From positions 124,001-188,000 of the forward strand of contig CAWHZZ010000001.1 in assembly GCA_963833965.1 (NCBI GenBank): a DNA stretch of 64,000 nucleotides, given 5' to 3'. How positions within the stretch are numbered: position 1 is the stretch's first letter; every line of letters begins with the position of its first letter. Source of the stretch: CAJCIW01 sp963833965 (GTDB lineage: Bacteria; Chlamydiota; Chlamydiia; Chlamydiales; Rhabdochlamydiaceae). Positions 26,310 to 34,623 of this stretch are shown here, piece after piece. The notes beneath the pieces were generated by a model that had not been told where the DNA came from, made no database searches, and saw only the letters and a program-made list of their open reading frames with translations. The translations under genes were made by a program, and so were the position numbers.

Positions 26310-27035
26310 ATGTCTTTAGAAATTAATAATAATCACACTAACCCAGTCCACAACGATACTTTTCGACCTTTGGATAAAGAAAAAGCCACAAAGCTCTTCC
26401 AGCTCTATCAGCGCTTTATTAAGATGCACCCTCTTACTGATTCGGAACAGATGAAGAACGAATTCCAATCTATAGAAACTTGCCCTTACGCTTGGAAAGA
26501 ACTCGATGTTCAACTCCCTATAGGACAAATCGAAGAAATCTTGGAGCAAACAGGGGTATTGCAATTAAGGCCGATTCCAGAAAATTGCCGGATAGCTATC
26601 GTAGGATGCGGCAATAAGCCGCTCGCTGACAGCGGAGGCTATCCCCTATTCTCCTATGTTGTCGAGGATGAGGAAAGCGAAAAATATCAAAGAGAACACA
26701 AACATCCCGGCGCCGTCACTATAAACCCGGACCTTGCCTTCAATCCCACGTTAGTCGCTTTTTTTGGCGAGCAAAAATTACCGATGTTAAAAAGCGGAGA
26801 ATTGGATCTGATTGTCATCGAGGGAACACATATCAATGATACCGCAATTGGCAGAGAAGAATTACAGAGATTGCCAAGCCTAAATGGCCGCGTGGTCTGG
26901 AGCATAGACCGTAAGCGAGGACTGGAATTTTCGTGGGAGAACAATAGCAAGAACACTTGGGCCTCAGATTACCAAGAGCCGCCGGTAGTGATTGATGATC
27001 TTAACCTCTACCCTTCCTTCAATTACGAAAAATAA
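26310..27035 (+). CDS. Hypothetical protein, second copy of the tandem pair
   Basis: A 241-aa paralogue sharing long identical blocks with its neighbour: RPIPENCRIA, CGN-P, LPMLKSGELDLIVIEGT and LNGRVV, and the same tail YPSFNYE. It starts 12 bp after the first copy, preceded by AAGGAGAA, so both lie in one operon ending at the terminator 27041-27066. N-terminal halves differ more than the centre, suggesting divergence after duplication. Confidence 0.6.
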   Translation: MSLEINNNHTNPVHNDTFRPLDKEKATKLFQLYQRFIKMHPLTDSEQMKNEFQSIETCPYAWKELDVQLPIGQIEEILEQTGVLQLRPIPENCRIAIVGCGNKPLADSGGYPLFSYVVEDEESEKYQREHKHPGAVTINPDLAFNPTLVAFFGEQKLPMLKSGELDLIVIEGTHINDTAIGREELQRLPSLNGRVVWSIDRKRGLEFSWENNSKNTWASDYQEPPVVIDDLNLYPSFNYEK

Positions 27036-27040
27036 AAAAA

Positions 27041-27066
27041 AGCCGCTATATTATAGCGGCTTTTTA
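27041..27066. terminator. Terminator between the duplicated genes and the transporter
   Basis: AGCCGCTATA-T-TATAGCGGCT flanked by A-run and T-run, suited to terminate the plus-strand operon and the convergent transporter gene. Confidence 0.9.
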
Positions 27067-27067
27067 T

Positions 27068-28264
27068 TCATTTCAGCAAAACAAACGTTTCTAAACCTAC
27101 GACAAACAGGCCAAAGGCAAACAGAAATGCGAGTACATTTCTGCCTGGAACAGCGCCTGTTTGAGATTTTCGGTATTTCCAAGCCAATACAATCGGCAAG
27201 AGCCCATTTAAAAACGCTTCGCCATACCCTCCGGCAACGCCGAGGGCGGTCTCAAAGATTGCAGGGTTGAGTAAGGCGCAAAGGGCCGGCGGAACAAAGG
27301 TGCAAAGGACAAGCAATGGGCGTTTTTTTCCTTGCCATTTTAACCCGTCATTCAAAAAGTCGACGACGGAAAAGGCCACTCCGAGAAAGGAAGTGACCAG
27401 AGCAAAGAAACCAAAGGCCTGCCCGATGGCAAAGAGAGAACTTCTTCCGGTCAAACTCTGCAGGGCAGCCGTCACGGGCTGCCCGGCAGCAACAGCCTTT
27501 TGTATCGCATCTTGGCTCAAGGAACCGAGAATCAGCCACTGCCATACTAAATACACGACCAAAGCGATCCCGGTCCCGCAAAAAATCGACAGCATCAAAC
27601 TCCTGCGGTCGCGCTGCAAATAGGTGCAAAGCGAAGGGACGACATTGTGATAACCAAAGGCGGAAAATAGCACGGGCAATGCGAAACAGACCTTGGACCA
27701 TTTCGCTTCCATGAGTTTTTGAGCGGCAACTTCCGATGAGCCCACCATCACTAATAAGACGTAAGCGGAGATCATCGCGATCGACAATATCAGATTGACC
27801 CTGTCAATCGCCTTGGCGCCCAACCAAACGATGGCGCTGAAGACAACGCTGAAAAGCAGCAAGGCTGTAGTTGGAGACAAAGAGACACCGACAGCCGATT
27901 TGATAATGTAGCCTAAAAGAGGGGCTCCCCCGGCAATGTAGGCGATCAGCAGGCAGTAGTATAAAAAAAGGAACATGCCGCCAGCGGCAATCTTGCCGCG
28001 CAGGCCCAAATACTTGCCGGCCATCGAAAATATGTTCGCTCCACTGGGAAGCGATAACGCAACCTCGATATACAAAAGCCCAGTCAAGACCATGAATACC
28101 CAGACGCTCAATATGGCGAAAAACGCAGGAAAAAATCCCGCTGTGGAAGTGACAAGGGGAATCCCCAGCATGCCGGCGCCAATGGTGGTGCCCGCAATTA
28201 AGCTGGTGCCGCTAATCACTTTTCTTAAAGAAATTCTTTTCTCTTGTAAAATGTCTAATCCCAT
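27068..28264 (-). CDS. tyrP: Amino-acid permease, TyrP/HAAAP family
   Basis: A 398-aa inner-membrane protein with about 11 hydrophobic helices and the family start SGTSLIAGTTIGAGMLGIP. Chlamydiae carry TyrP paralogues for aromatic amino acids. Here the gene is preceded by a histidine-rich leader peptide and a terminator-like hairpin (28309-28387), so histidine uptake or histidine-responsive control is worth considering; the symbol reflects family, not proven substrate. Start ATG 28264 has only a weak ribosome site (GAGAA). Ends at a shared terminator. Confidence 0.85.
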   Translation of the reverse strand: MGLDILQEKRISLRKVISGTSLIAGTTIGAGMLGIPLVTSTAGFFPAFFAILSVWVFMVLTGLLYIEVALSLPSGANIFSMAGKYLGLRGKIAAGGMFLFLYYCLLIAYIAGGAPLLGYIIKSAVGVSLSPTTALLLFSVVFSAIVWLGAKAIDRVNLILSIAMISAYVLLVMVGSSEVAAQKLMEAKWSKVCFALPVLFSAFGYHNVVPSLCTYLQRDRRSLMLSIFCGTGIALVVYLVWQWLILGSLSQDAIQKAVAAGQPVTAALQSLTGRSSLFAIGQAFGFFALVTSFLGVAFSVVDFLNDGLKWQGKKRPLLVLCTFVPPALCALLNPAIFETALGVAGGYGEAFLNGLLPIVLAWKYRKSQTGAVPGRNVLAFLFAFGLFVVGLETFVLLK

Positions 28265-28308
28265 AAATCAATTCTCGTTAAATTTTATTTAAAAACTGTA
28301 AAATGTGT

Positions 28309-28341
28309 GTGAAAAAAAATTAAATTAGCCTCTGGGGAGGC
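28309..28341 (-). terminator. Attenuator-like hairpin after the histidine leader peptide
   Basis: On the minus strand GCCTC-CCCA-GAGGC is followed by TAATTTAAT and eight T residues. It lies between the leader peptide's His codons and the permease start. The stem is only 5 bp but GC-rich; the T-run starts a few bases late, so strength is moderate. Confidence 0.5.
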
Positions 28342-28387
28342 CATGATGATGATGAGAGAAATGAGAATGACTGACTAAACAAATCAT
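28325..28387 (-). CDS. Histidine-rich leader peptide upstream of the permease
   Basis: A 20-codon frame: MICLVSHSHFS, four consecutive CAT (His) codons, then GLPRG and TAA. Six of 20 residues are His, with the His run directly before the hairpin at 28328-28341. This is the architecture of amino-acid attenuation leaders such as hisL. A consensus promoter lies 6 bp upstream of its ATG, so the message may be leaderless. The peptide itself is predicted to be regulatory. Confidence 0.6.
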   Translation of the reverse strand: MICLVSHSHFSHHHHGLPRG

Positions 28388-28393
28388 GGCCAC

Positions 28394-28421
28394 ATTATAC
28401 AAAAAACCAGAATTATGTCAA
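28394..28421 (-). promoter_or_regulatory. Consensus sigma-70-type promoter for leader peptide and permease
   Basis: On the minus strand TTGACA (28421-28416), 16-bp spacer, TATAAT (28399-28394): both boxes are perfect. It overlaps the proA stop codon. The predicted start falls at about the A of the leader ATG. Confidence 0.75.
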
Positions 28422-29659
28422 ATTCTGACGTGGTACTCCCCTCTCACGACCCACTTGCTGGAAGTCAGTTCTTTCAGTCCGATCGGTCCCCTGGCATGGA
28501 GTTTCTGCGTGCTGATCGCGACCTCGGCGCCAAGCCCGAGCTGGGCGCCATCGCTAAACCGGGTCGAGGCATTCACGTAAACAGCCGAAGAATCGACTTG
28601 CTGGACAAACAGATCGGCATTTCTTTGATTTTCCGTCAAAATGCCATCACTATGCCCTCGGCTATGCCGTTGAATATGGTCGATCGCTTCTCCGATGCTC
28701 TCAACGACTTTAATCCCTAAGACAAGGCTCATCCATTCGGTCTCGAAATCTTCTGGAACGGCGCGCTGACAAGAAGGGCCTTTGCAAAAAGGCCACGCTT
28801 TTTCATCGACGCGAAAACGGACTCCTTTTTTTTCCAATGCAGCAACAACTCGCGGGAGGAAAATTGGGGCGATCTCAGCGTGGACAAGCAGTGTGTCCAG
28901 AGCATTGCACACTGCGGGCCGGCTCGTTTTCGCATCGAGGATGACCTCAATGGAACGATCCAAGTCGGAGGAAACATCGACAAAGAGATGGCAGATCCCC
29001 ACACCGCCGGTGAGAACGGGAATGGTGCTATTTTCGCGGCAAAATTTTTGCAGCTCTTCGCTTCCCCGGGGGATGATCAGGTCGATATAGGCATCCAAAC
29101 GCAGCATTTCGACAACGAGCTTGCGATCGGGATTCGCGAGGCATTGAATCGCATCGCGAGGTAGACCATTAGCATCCAGCGCATCTTGAACAAGGGAAGA
29201 GAGAAGTTGATTGGTCTGAAGCGCCTCGGACCCGCCGCGCAGAAGGGCACAATTGCCCGATTTGATCGCGAGCGCGCTGACATCGAGAGTGACGTTGGGA
29301 CGGGACTCATAGATGACGCCGAACACGCCGATCGGCGTGCGGCGTTTTTCAGCTTTTAAACCGCTTGGCAAAACTCGTTCATCGAACTGTTCGCCAATCG
29401 GATCGGGAAGAGCGATCACCTGTTCTAACTCATGACAGATCGAATCTAACCGATTCTGTAAGGATAGCCGCTCCTTTAAAGCGGCTTTGAGTCCTTTTTC
29501 TTCGGCCGCCTTGAGATCTTGAAGATTGACTTGCAAGATCTTTTCATGGTGCGCCTTTAATTTCTCAATCAGGGTTTGCAAAACGGAATTTTTTGTGTTT
29601 GTCGTCGCTAATGCGAGCATCAGAGAAGCAGCTTTAGCATTTTTTGCAATGTTGTTCAT
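28418..29659 (-). CDS. proA: Gamma-glutamyl phosphate reductase
   Basis: A 413-aa aldehyde-dehydrogenase-fold enzyme that reduces glutamyl-5-phosphate in proline synthesis. VLPSGLKAEKRRTPIGVFGVIYESRPNVT-type block, GGSEAL and the catalytic Cys in GGVGICHLFVD are clear; C-terminal STRFSDGAQLGLGAEVAIST also matches. Its ATG overlaps the proB stop (29656-29659), so the pair is translationally coupled. A transporter promoter is embedded at its 3' end. Confidence 0.95.
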   Translation of the reverse strand: MNNIAKNAKAASLMLALATTNTKNSVLQTLIEKLKAHHEKILQVNLQDLKAAEEKGLKAALKERLSLQNRLDSICHELEQVIALPDPIGEQFDERVLPSGLKAEKRRTPIGVFGVIYESRPNVTLDVSALAIKSGNCALLRGGSEALQTNQLLSSLVQDALDANGLPRDAIQCLANPDRKLVVEMLRLDAYIDLIIPRGSEELQKFCRENSTIPVLTGGVGICHLFVDVSSDLDRSIEVILDAKTSRPAVCNALDTLLVHAEIAPIFLPRVVAALEKKGVRFRVDEKAWPFCKGPSCQRAVPEDFETEWMSLVLGIKVVESIGEAIDHIQRHSRGHSDGILTENQRNADLFVQQVDSSAVYVNASTRFSDGAQLGLGAEVAISTQKLHARGPIGLKELTSSKWVVRGEYHVRI

Positions 29660-30426
29660 TTTTTTTCCTCCATAAAAACAGTTCCGATTTGTTTTCCTTC
29701 CAAAATGTCGATCAATACATTCTGGCGAAAGGAGGGTGCTATGAATGTCCGAACCCCCGATTTAGTCGCCGTTTGGGCGGCCTCGATTTTTGTCGTCATG
29801 CCGCCGGTTCCTAAAGTAGATTTGTTTGAAGCAAACGAAAACAATTCCTCATTCATCTGCTCCACTTTGGGGATGAATTTGGCATGGGAATTAACGCGCG
29901 GATCCGCCGTATAGAGTCCTTCCTGGTCGGTCAATAATATCACCGCATCAGCCTGCGTCAACTTAGCGACTAGAGCTGCGAGGTTATCGTTGTCGCCGAT
30001 CCGGCTTTCCGCGCTGGACACCGTGTCATTCTCGTTGACGATCGGGACGATGTGATGCTCAAGCATCGAAAGTAGAATTTCTTTGGCGGCGGTTCGTTTT
30101 TTGGACTCACAAAAATCATCGCGGTCCAAAAGTACTTGTCCCACAGGAAGATCGAATAGAGAAAAGAGCTCGAGCCAGGTCTGCATCAAGATCACTTGCC
30201 CTGTTGAAGTGCACAATTGCTTCAGGGAGGAGGAGCGTGTTTTTTCTGTCATACATAGATGGCCACGCCCAGCCGCCTCGGCGCCTGAACTGACGAGGAT
30301 CAATTGCTTTCCCCTCTCCTGCAGATATACGCATTGTTCGACGAGCGACAGCATGCTGCGTCTGGACAATTTGGAAGTGCCATGTGTTAAAGTGCTTGTT
30401 CCTATTTTAATAACTATTTTTTCCAT
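29656..30426 (-). CDS. proB: Glutamate 5-kinase lacking the PUA domain
   Basis: First enzyme of proline synthesis, amino-acid-kinase fold. Start ATG 30426 gives 256 aa beginning MEKIVIKIGTSTLT; GAEAAGRGHL, NENDTVSS, GDNDNLAALVA and LLTDQEGLYTADPR match ProB. E. coli ProB has a further C-terminal PUA domain of about 100 aa that is missing here, as in several other bacteria; feedback inhibition by proline may still operate through the kinase domain. Confidence 0.93.
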   Translation of the reverse strand: MEKIVIKIGTSTLTHGTSKLSRRSMLSLVEQCVYLQERGKQLILVSSGAEAAGRGHLCMTEKTRSSSLKQLCTSTGQVILMQTWLELFSLFDLPVGQVLLDRDDFCESKKRTAAKEILLSMLEHHIVPIVNENDTVSSAESRIGDNDNLAALVAKLTQADAVILLTDQEGLYTADPRVNSHAKFIPKVEQMNEELFSFASNKSTLGTGGMTTKIEAAQTATKSGVRTFIAPSFRQNVLIDILEGKQIGTVFMEEKK

Positions 30427-30441
30427 GGTTAAACCCAATTA

Positions 30442-30807
30442 AATTCTTAAAAAAAGTGCGCTTGCACAAATGAATTTCTAAGAAACTTAGAACGGCAATG
30501 CAAAACGGAATTAATTAGGGAAAAATATTACCCCAGAAGGGGGGAACGTGGAGGAGGAGGAGACGTTGGGCGACGAATAAATGTATGAGACGAAATGTCT
30601 TTCTTCATGCGATTGAGGATAAAGCGTTGCGAATTTTATTTTCAAGGGAAACTTTAGATCATGGGGGACTGTTTGGGCGTGTCGTCATATTAACCCATGA
30701 CAAAAAAATTTTTGACTGCATACTTTCAGGAGCCAAGTCAAGGGTAAGTTCAGACCTGTCGAGGCTACAGTGGTCACCTATGTTTATTTAGAACGAGAAG
30801 AAGTCAA
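30442..30807. other. Gene-poor decayed region upstream of a palindromic element
   Basis: Contains a 68-codon open frame (30585-30791) with no recognisable family and a purine-rich GGAGGAGGAGG stretch near 30551. A second frame at its end reads KGKFRPVEATVVTYVYLEREEVK. These look like pieces of former genes. I cannot support an intact gene here. Confidence 0.4.
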
Positions 30808-30887
30808 AATAACAGGATGACCAGGATGGCCAGGATAGAAATAAAATGAGAATTTCTTATCCTGACCATCCTGGTCATCCTGTTATT
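30808..30887. repeat. 80-bp palindromic element with 30-bp arms
   Basis: Arms built on AACAGGATGACCAGGAT (30808-30837) and its complement (30858-30887), one mismatch in 30 bp, with a 20-bp loop. The internal CCAGGAT/CAGGAT periodicity is typical of dispersed REP/MITE-like elements seen in many bacterial genomes. Confidence 0.8.
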
Positions 30888-31087
30888 TTTTCATTGAACT
30901 AAAACAATTTAAAATCGAGTGCCTTAAAACCATTTGCCCCATTGAGAAAACTCAAAAACCTTTCGTTATTACAAAGGGCAAAATTCCCATTGTGAAACTA
31001 ACGCCTATAAAGGAGAAAAAAGTTGCCGCTTTTGGCAAACTCAAAGGAACGGTGCCTATTAAAGGAGATATAATTTCTCCCATTTAA
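30888..31087 (+). pseudogene. Phd/YefM-type antitoxin remnant, 5' end lost at the palindromic element
   Basis: Open frame without a start codon, reading IELKQFKIECLKTICPIEKT, then PFVITKGKIPIVKLTPIK, FGKLKGTVPIKGDIISPI and TAA at 31085-31087. This fits Phd/VapB-type antitoxins (helix ...KakCL..., VITKxGKPVAKLxP, and a GxLKG tail). The first codons are replaced by the end of the palindromic element, and no toxin follows, because the next gene is pncA on the other strand. A decayed toxin-antitoxin locus. Confidence 0.6.
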
Positions 31088-31695
31088 ATCTCCTTAGACA
31101 TCACAATCTTCGCGCCTTTGGCGGCCATCCCTTCAAAGGAGCGCTGTTCGTCGTGGGGATCAAGGTTGATGGGGCGGCAGGCGTCGGCGATGACGTAAAC
31201 ATGGAAGCCGAGGTCGACGGCGTCCATGGCCGAGTAGAGGATGCAATAGTCGGTGGCCACGCCGGCCAGATAGACGTCAGTGACGCCGCGGCTTTTGAGA
31301 AAGTCGCCAAGGCCGGTCGATTTGCGCCGGGCATTGTCGAAAAAGGCGCTGTAGCTGTCGATGTTCTTGTCGGTCCCTTTGTAAAAGAAACTGGCGAAAT
31401 TGTCCTTGTCGATCGATGGGGCGAGTTCAGCGCCGTGGGTATTGCGCACGCAGTGGGCGGGCCATAAGATTTGCTCGATGTCGCCTGCGCTCACCACGTC
31501 GCCGACTTTTTTTCCCGGGTGATTAGAAGCAAAGCTGATGTGATCGGGGGGATGCCAATCTTGTGTCGCGACGACCAAAGCAAATTTCGGAATCAAGCGA
31601 TTGATGACGGGAATGAGTTCATCAGCGGCAGGAACACCCAGAGCGCCTCCCGGCATGAAATCATTTTGCATATCGACGATGATGAGCGCCTTCAT
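31084..31695 (-). CDS. pncA: Nicotinamidase
   Basis: A 203-aa isochorismatase-fold amidase converting nicotinamide to nicotinate. VDMQNDFMPGGAL carries the catalytic Asp, QDWHPPDHISF the metal ligands, and GVATDYCILYSA the nucleophilic Cys. The ATG overlaps the pncB stop (ATGA), so both enzymes of the salvage route are made together. Last gene of a four-gene operon on this strand. Confidence 0.95.
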   Translation of the reverse strand: MKALIIVDMQNDFMPGGALGVPAADELIPVINRLIPKFALVVATQDWHPPDHISFASNHPGKKVGDVVSAGDIEQILWPAHCVRNTHGAELAPSIDKDNFASFFYKGTDKNIDSYSAFFDNARRKSTGLGDFLKSRGVTDVYLAGVATDYCILYSAMDAVDLGFHVYVIADACRPINLDPHDEQRSFEGMAAKGAKIVMSKEI

Positions 31696-33170
31696 TTCTT
31701 TTTTTGTTGTTCGTGGATCAATTCGAGCTTTAAATCATAGAGGGATTTTTCCAAGCCGACGAAATAGGGCTGGGGATACAAAAATCTTCGGGTCGCGGGA
31801 TGGAATTGGGAGAGTTCTGCGAGGGTTTTATCGCGGACATCTTTGAGCGGGGGCAGATCATAGACGCGCTTTCCCTTTTGAAAGATGGGAACGAGAAGGT
31901 CTTTGTATTTGGTCGCTGGAGAAAATGTTTGGGAGTGCGCGGGATCAAAAGGGTCGATGCTATAGGGAGCGAGTGGCAATTTGCCTTGCGTGTCATAGAT
32001 CATATCGGCGATATAGCCGCGCTCGTCGTAGTAACGGCGCACTTGCGAAAGGCCAGGATTGGTGACTTTCACGAGCTGTTCTGAGAGTTTGACTTTATAT
32101 TGCCAGTTTCCTTTTTTATCTTTCATTGCTGAAAGTTTATAAACCCCATCGAGGGCAGGCTGATCTTTTGCTGTCACAAGGTGGGTGCCGACACCCCAAA
32201 CTGTGATTTTTGCCCCTTGGTGTTTTAGATCGTTAATGATGTGTTCATCGAGTTCATTGCTCGCCATGATTTTCGCTTGGGGAAACCCACCCTCATCGAG
32301 CAGCTTGCGAACCTCGATGCTGAGATGGGCGAGGTCTCCCGAATCGAGGCGAACCCCGAGCATCTCAATCCCTTTTTTGCGCATTTTTTTCGCAACAGCC
32401 ATCGCTTTCTTCACCCCGCTGATCGTGTCATAAGTATCGATCAAGAAGATGCAATTTTTGGGCATCACTTCGGCGTAAGCCTCAAAGGAGTCTTCCTCAT
32501 CATCGAAGGCCATGATCCAGCTGTGTGCATGGGTCCCTTTGACGGGGATGCCGAAGATTTTTCCCGCCAAAACATGGGAGGTCGATTCGCACCCGCCGAT
32601 GTAGGCGGCTCTGCTAGCGGCAATGGCGCCATCGATGCCTTGAGCGCGGCGCATGCCGAATTCGACCACGGGATCGGGCCTGGCGGCAAAGCAGATGCGA
32701 GCGGCTTTGGTGGCGATCAAGGTTTGGAAATTGATGATGTTGAGCAGAGGGCATTCCAAGAGCTGGGCATGTAAAATCGGTCCCTTGACGACGACGAGCG
32801 GCTCGTAAGGGAAGACCGGAGTCCCTTCTGGGACAGCATCGATATCGCATTGGAAGGAAAAACGGCTCAAGAAGTCTAAAAACTTCGGCTCGAAAAGAGG
32901 GCGTCCATCGGTCCCCGTGAGCGTCTCAATGTAAGCGAGATCGCTCTCGGAATAGCGGAACCTTTCGATAAAATCGATGGCGATCTCGAGGCCCGCTGCG
33001 ATCGCAAAACCTCCATTGAAGGGTTTACGGCGAAAGAAAAATTGGAAGGCGGCCTCGCGCTCGGCCATGCCTATTTTCCAATAGCCATAGGCCATCGTTA
33101 GTTCGTAAAAATCGGTGAGCAAAGAAAGAGATTCGCGATAGATCGATTTCAAGGGGTCATGGGAGGCCAT
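31692..33170 (-). CDS. pncB: Nicotinate phosphoribosyltransferase
   Basis: A 492-aa enzyme making nicotinate mononucleotide. LLTDFYELTMAYGYW at the N-terminus, FGMRRAQGIDGAIAASRAAYIGGCE, GTHAHSWIMAFDDE and VRLDSGDLAHLS are family landmarks. Together with PncA it provides nicotinamide salvage for NAD, useful to an intracellular bacterium with access to host nicotinamide. Its ATG overlaps the preceding coiled-coil gene. Confidence 0.95.
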   Translation of the reverse strand: MASHDPLKSIYRESLSLLTDFYELTMAYGYWKIGMAEREAAFQFFFRRKPFNGGFAIAAGLEIAIDFIERFRYSESDLAYIETLTGTDGRPLFEPKFLDFLSRFSFQCDIDAVPEGTPVFPYEPLVVVKGPILHAQLLECPLLNIINFQTLIATKAARICFAARPDPVVEFGMRRAQGIDGAIAASRAAYIGGCESTSHVLAGKIFGIPVKGTHAHSWIMAFDDEEDSFEAYAEVMPKNCIFLIDTYDTISGVKKAMAVAKKMRKKGIEMLGVRLDSGDLAHLSIEVRKLLDEGGFPQAKIMASNELDEHIINDLKHQGAKITVWGVGTHLVTAKDQPALDGVYKLSAMKDKKGNWQYKVKLSEQLVKVTNPGLSQVRRYYDERGYIADMIYDTQGKLPLAPYSIDPFDPAHSQTFSPATKYKDLLVPIFQKGKRVYDLPPLKDVRDKTLAELSQFHPATRRFLYPQPYFVGLEKSLYDLKLELIHEQQKKK

Positions 33171-33489
33171 TCTCTTCAGAGTGCTCCTGTAAAATTTGAT
33201 TTTTTCTCGCTTTCAGGGTATCGATCCGCGGCTGAAGCATTTTGGCAGCCTCGCGATAATCATCCGCCCGTTGATAAGCGCGCTTGGCCTCTTGGGTTTG
33301 ATCTTGCGACTGCCAACTCATTCCCTTGTCATCCAGCCGGCGCGCAGTCGACAAATAACCGGTCTTCGTATTTTCGAGCTCTTTCAATTCATCGTCGATC
33401 TGCTGCAGCTCCGACTTCGACGCTTCGGTTTGTGCGATGGCATTTCGGGTTCCGCAAAGACAAAGAAATAATAATATCAGTAGTTTCAT
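33157..33489 (-). CDS. Exported coiled-coil protein
   Basis: A 110-aa protein with an N-terminal signal peptide (MKLLILLFLCLCGTRNAIA-Q) and a long charged helical body with heptad pattern (LQQIDDELKELENTK..., LQPRIDTLKARKNQIL). Not recognised. It is coupled upstream to the HD protein (ATGA at 33486-33489) and overlaps pncB by 14 bp downstream. Likely a periplasmic partner of the exported HD protein. Confidence 0.65.
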   Translation of the reverse strand: MKLLILLFLCLCGTRNAIAQTEASKSELQQIDDELKELENTKTGYLSTARRLDDKGMSWQSQDQTQEAKRAYQRADDYREAAKMLQPRIDTLKARKNQILQEHSEENGLP

Positions 33490-34559
33490 GGGCCAAAATA
33501 ATCATCGGGGTGTTCGCTGTACAATTTAATGGGCCAACCTTCAGCGGCCTGTTTTCGGAGAGTGTCGAGTTCTCTACCGAGCTGTGTATCGAGCAATGTC
33601 AATCTGACGATTTGGCCTTGATAATAGACCCACGGATCGATGCCTCGGCATCGGAATTTGACAAGGAGGTCGGCGTCTTGCGGATCGACCCACCTAAAAT
33701 AGTCATTACAGTTTGCGATCATATGCATTCTCTGCTGAATGTAACTATCTTTTGAGGAGGACAATTTATTCCATACCGCCAAATCGACTCCGAAATGCAC
33801 CTCTTTCCACGAAAGCAAGCCTGTGGCGAGCCCTTTGATGATCGCATCCGCCAGCCAACGCGATAACGCGTAATTGGCCGCTGAGCCCCAGCAATCGCGC
33901 GTCATGAATATTGGAAAACGGGCTAATTGAGAGAGCAAATCAATGCGGGTCCCCACCCACTTTCCTTCGATGAATTGAAGGTCGTCGAATAGTTCTAACA
34001 CTTCCTCTTTTGTTAAAAAGTTCTGGTGGTAAGCTCCCTGAAGATTGTAATCGATCCGGTCAGCGCAAAGATTGGGAAGGGGTTGTTCGAGCCGATTGAA
34101 TTGCTTGTTCTTGGGATAGATTTGATCGATGGTGTATCCATGCTTGATTAAAATGTCTTCAATCCCTGAATTCGATAAATAGATCTTGTAGATCATGCTT
34201 TGGTAGTCTTGCTCCTGATACTCTTTTCCGAAGACCCAATCGCCGGTATGGGAAAAAACAGTATGGGAGACGTCGTGGAGGAGGCCTGAGATCTGTTCTT
34301 CCAAGGTCGCCTCATTTTTTCTCAAGATGGCAAACACCCCGATAGAATGATCGTAACGGGTGTATTTTTCCGGGTGTGTGGTGAAGGTGGCGACTCCATA
34401 TTGATTGATCGCTTTGAGCCGCTGCATCGCCGAGCTATGAATCAACTCTAAAAGAACGGGCTCTTTAACGTCAATTTCTCCATAAAATGTCTCGACCTGT
34501 TCTCCAAATAATAGAACAGAGATCAATATACCGAGGATAGGAAGAGTTTTGGACAGCAT
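33486..34559 (-). CDS. Exported HD-domain phosphohydrolase-like protein
   Basis: I chose the ATG at 34559 (MLSKTLPILGILISVLLFG) because AGGAG stands just before it; the frame also has an ATG five codons upstream. The mature part contains a full HD motif: YTRYDHSIGVF, LLHDVSHTVFSHTGDW and later LCADRIDY, as in dGTPase/SAMHD1-like hydrolases. HD enzymes are normally cytosolic, so a signal peptide is unusual. First gene of the operon with the coiled-coil protein, pncB and pncA; a periplasmic or secreted nucleotide hydrolase feeding nucleotide/NAD salvage is a speculation. Confidence 0.72.
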   Translation of the reverse strand: MLSKTLPILGILISVLLFGEQVETFYGEIDVKEPVLLELIHSSAMQRLKAINQYGVATFTTHPEKYTRYDHSIGVFAILRKNEATLEEQISGLLHDVSHTVFSHTGDWVFGKEYQEQDYQSMIYKIYLSNSGIEDILIKHGYTIDQIYPKNKQFNRLEQPLPNLCADRIDYNLQGAYHQNFLTKEEVLELFDDLQFIEGKWVGTRIDLLSQLARFPIFMTRDCWGSAANYALSRWLADAIIKGLATGLLSWKEVHFGVDLAVWNKLSSSKDSYIQQRMHMIANCNDYFRWVDPQDADLLVKFRCRGIDPWVYYQGQIVRLTLLDTQLGRELDTLRKQAAEGWPIKLYSEHPDDYFGP

Positions 34560-34623
34560 ACGACTCCTTGACATTCACCTATCAATTATTCTAATAAAAG
34601 AAATATAAAAATCCCTCAAGAAA

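Noticed and set aside
28343..28378. Plus-strand mini-frame rich in Met (ATG ATG ATG ATG ...)
   Set aside because: It is just the complement of the His-codon run in the leader peptide; nothing lies downstream on that strand for it to control.
28339..28391. Wide inverted repeat GGCCATGAT/ATCATGGCC as an antiterminator
   Set aside because: Its upstream arm overlaps the -10-to-ATG interval, so it would largely be absent from RNA made from the consensus promoter; could only matter for read-through from proBA.
30585..30791. PIN-type toxin fragment partner for the antitoxin remnant
   Set aside because: VVILTHDKKIFDC looks vaguely PIN-like, but the order relative to the antitoxin is wrong and conserved acidic residues cannot be placed.
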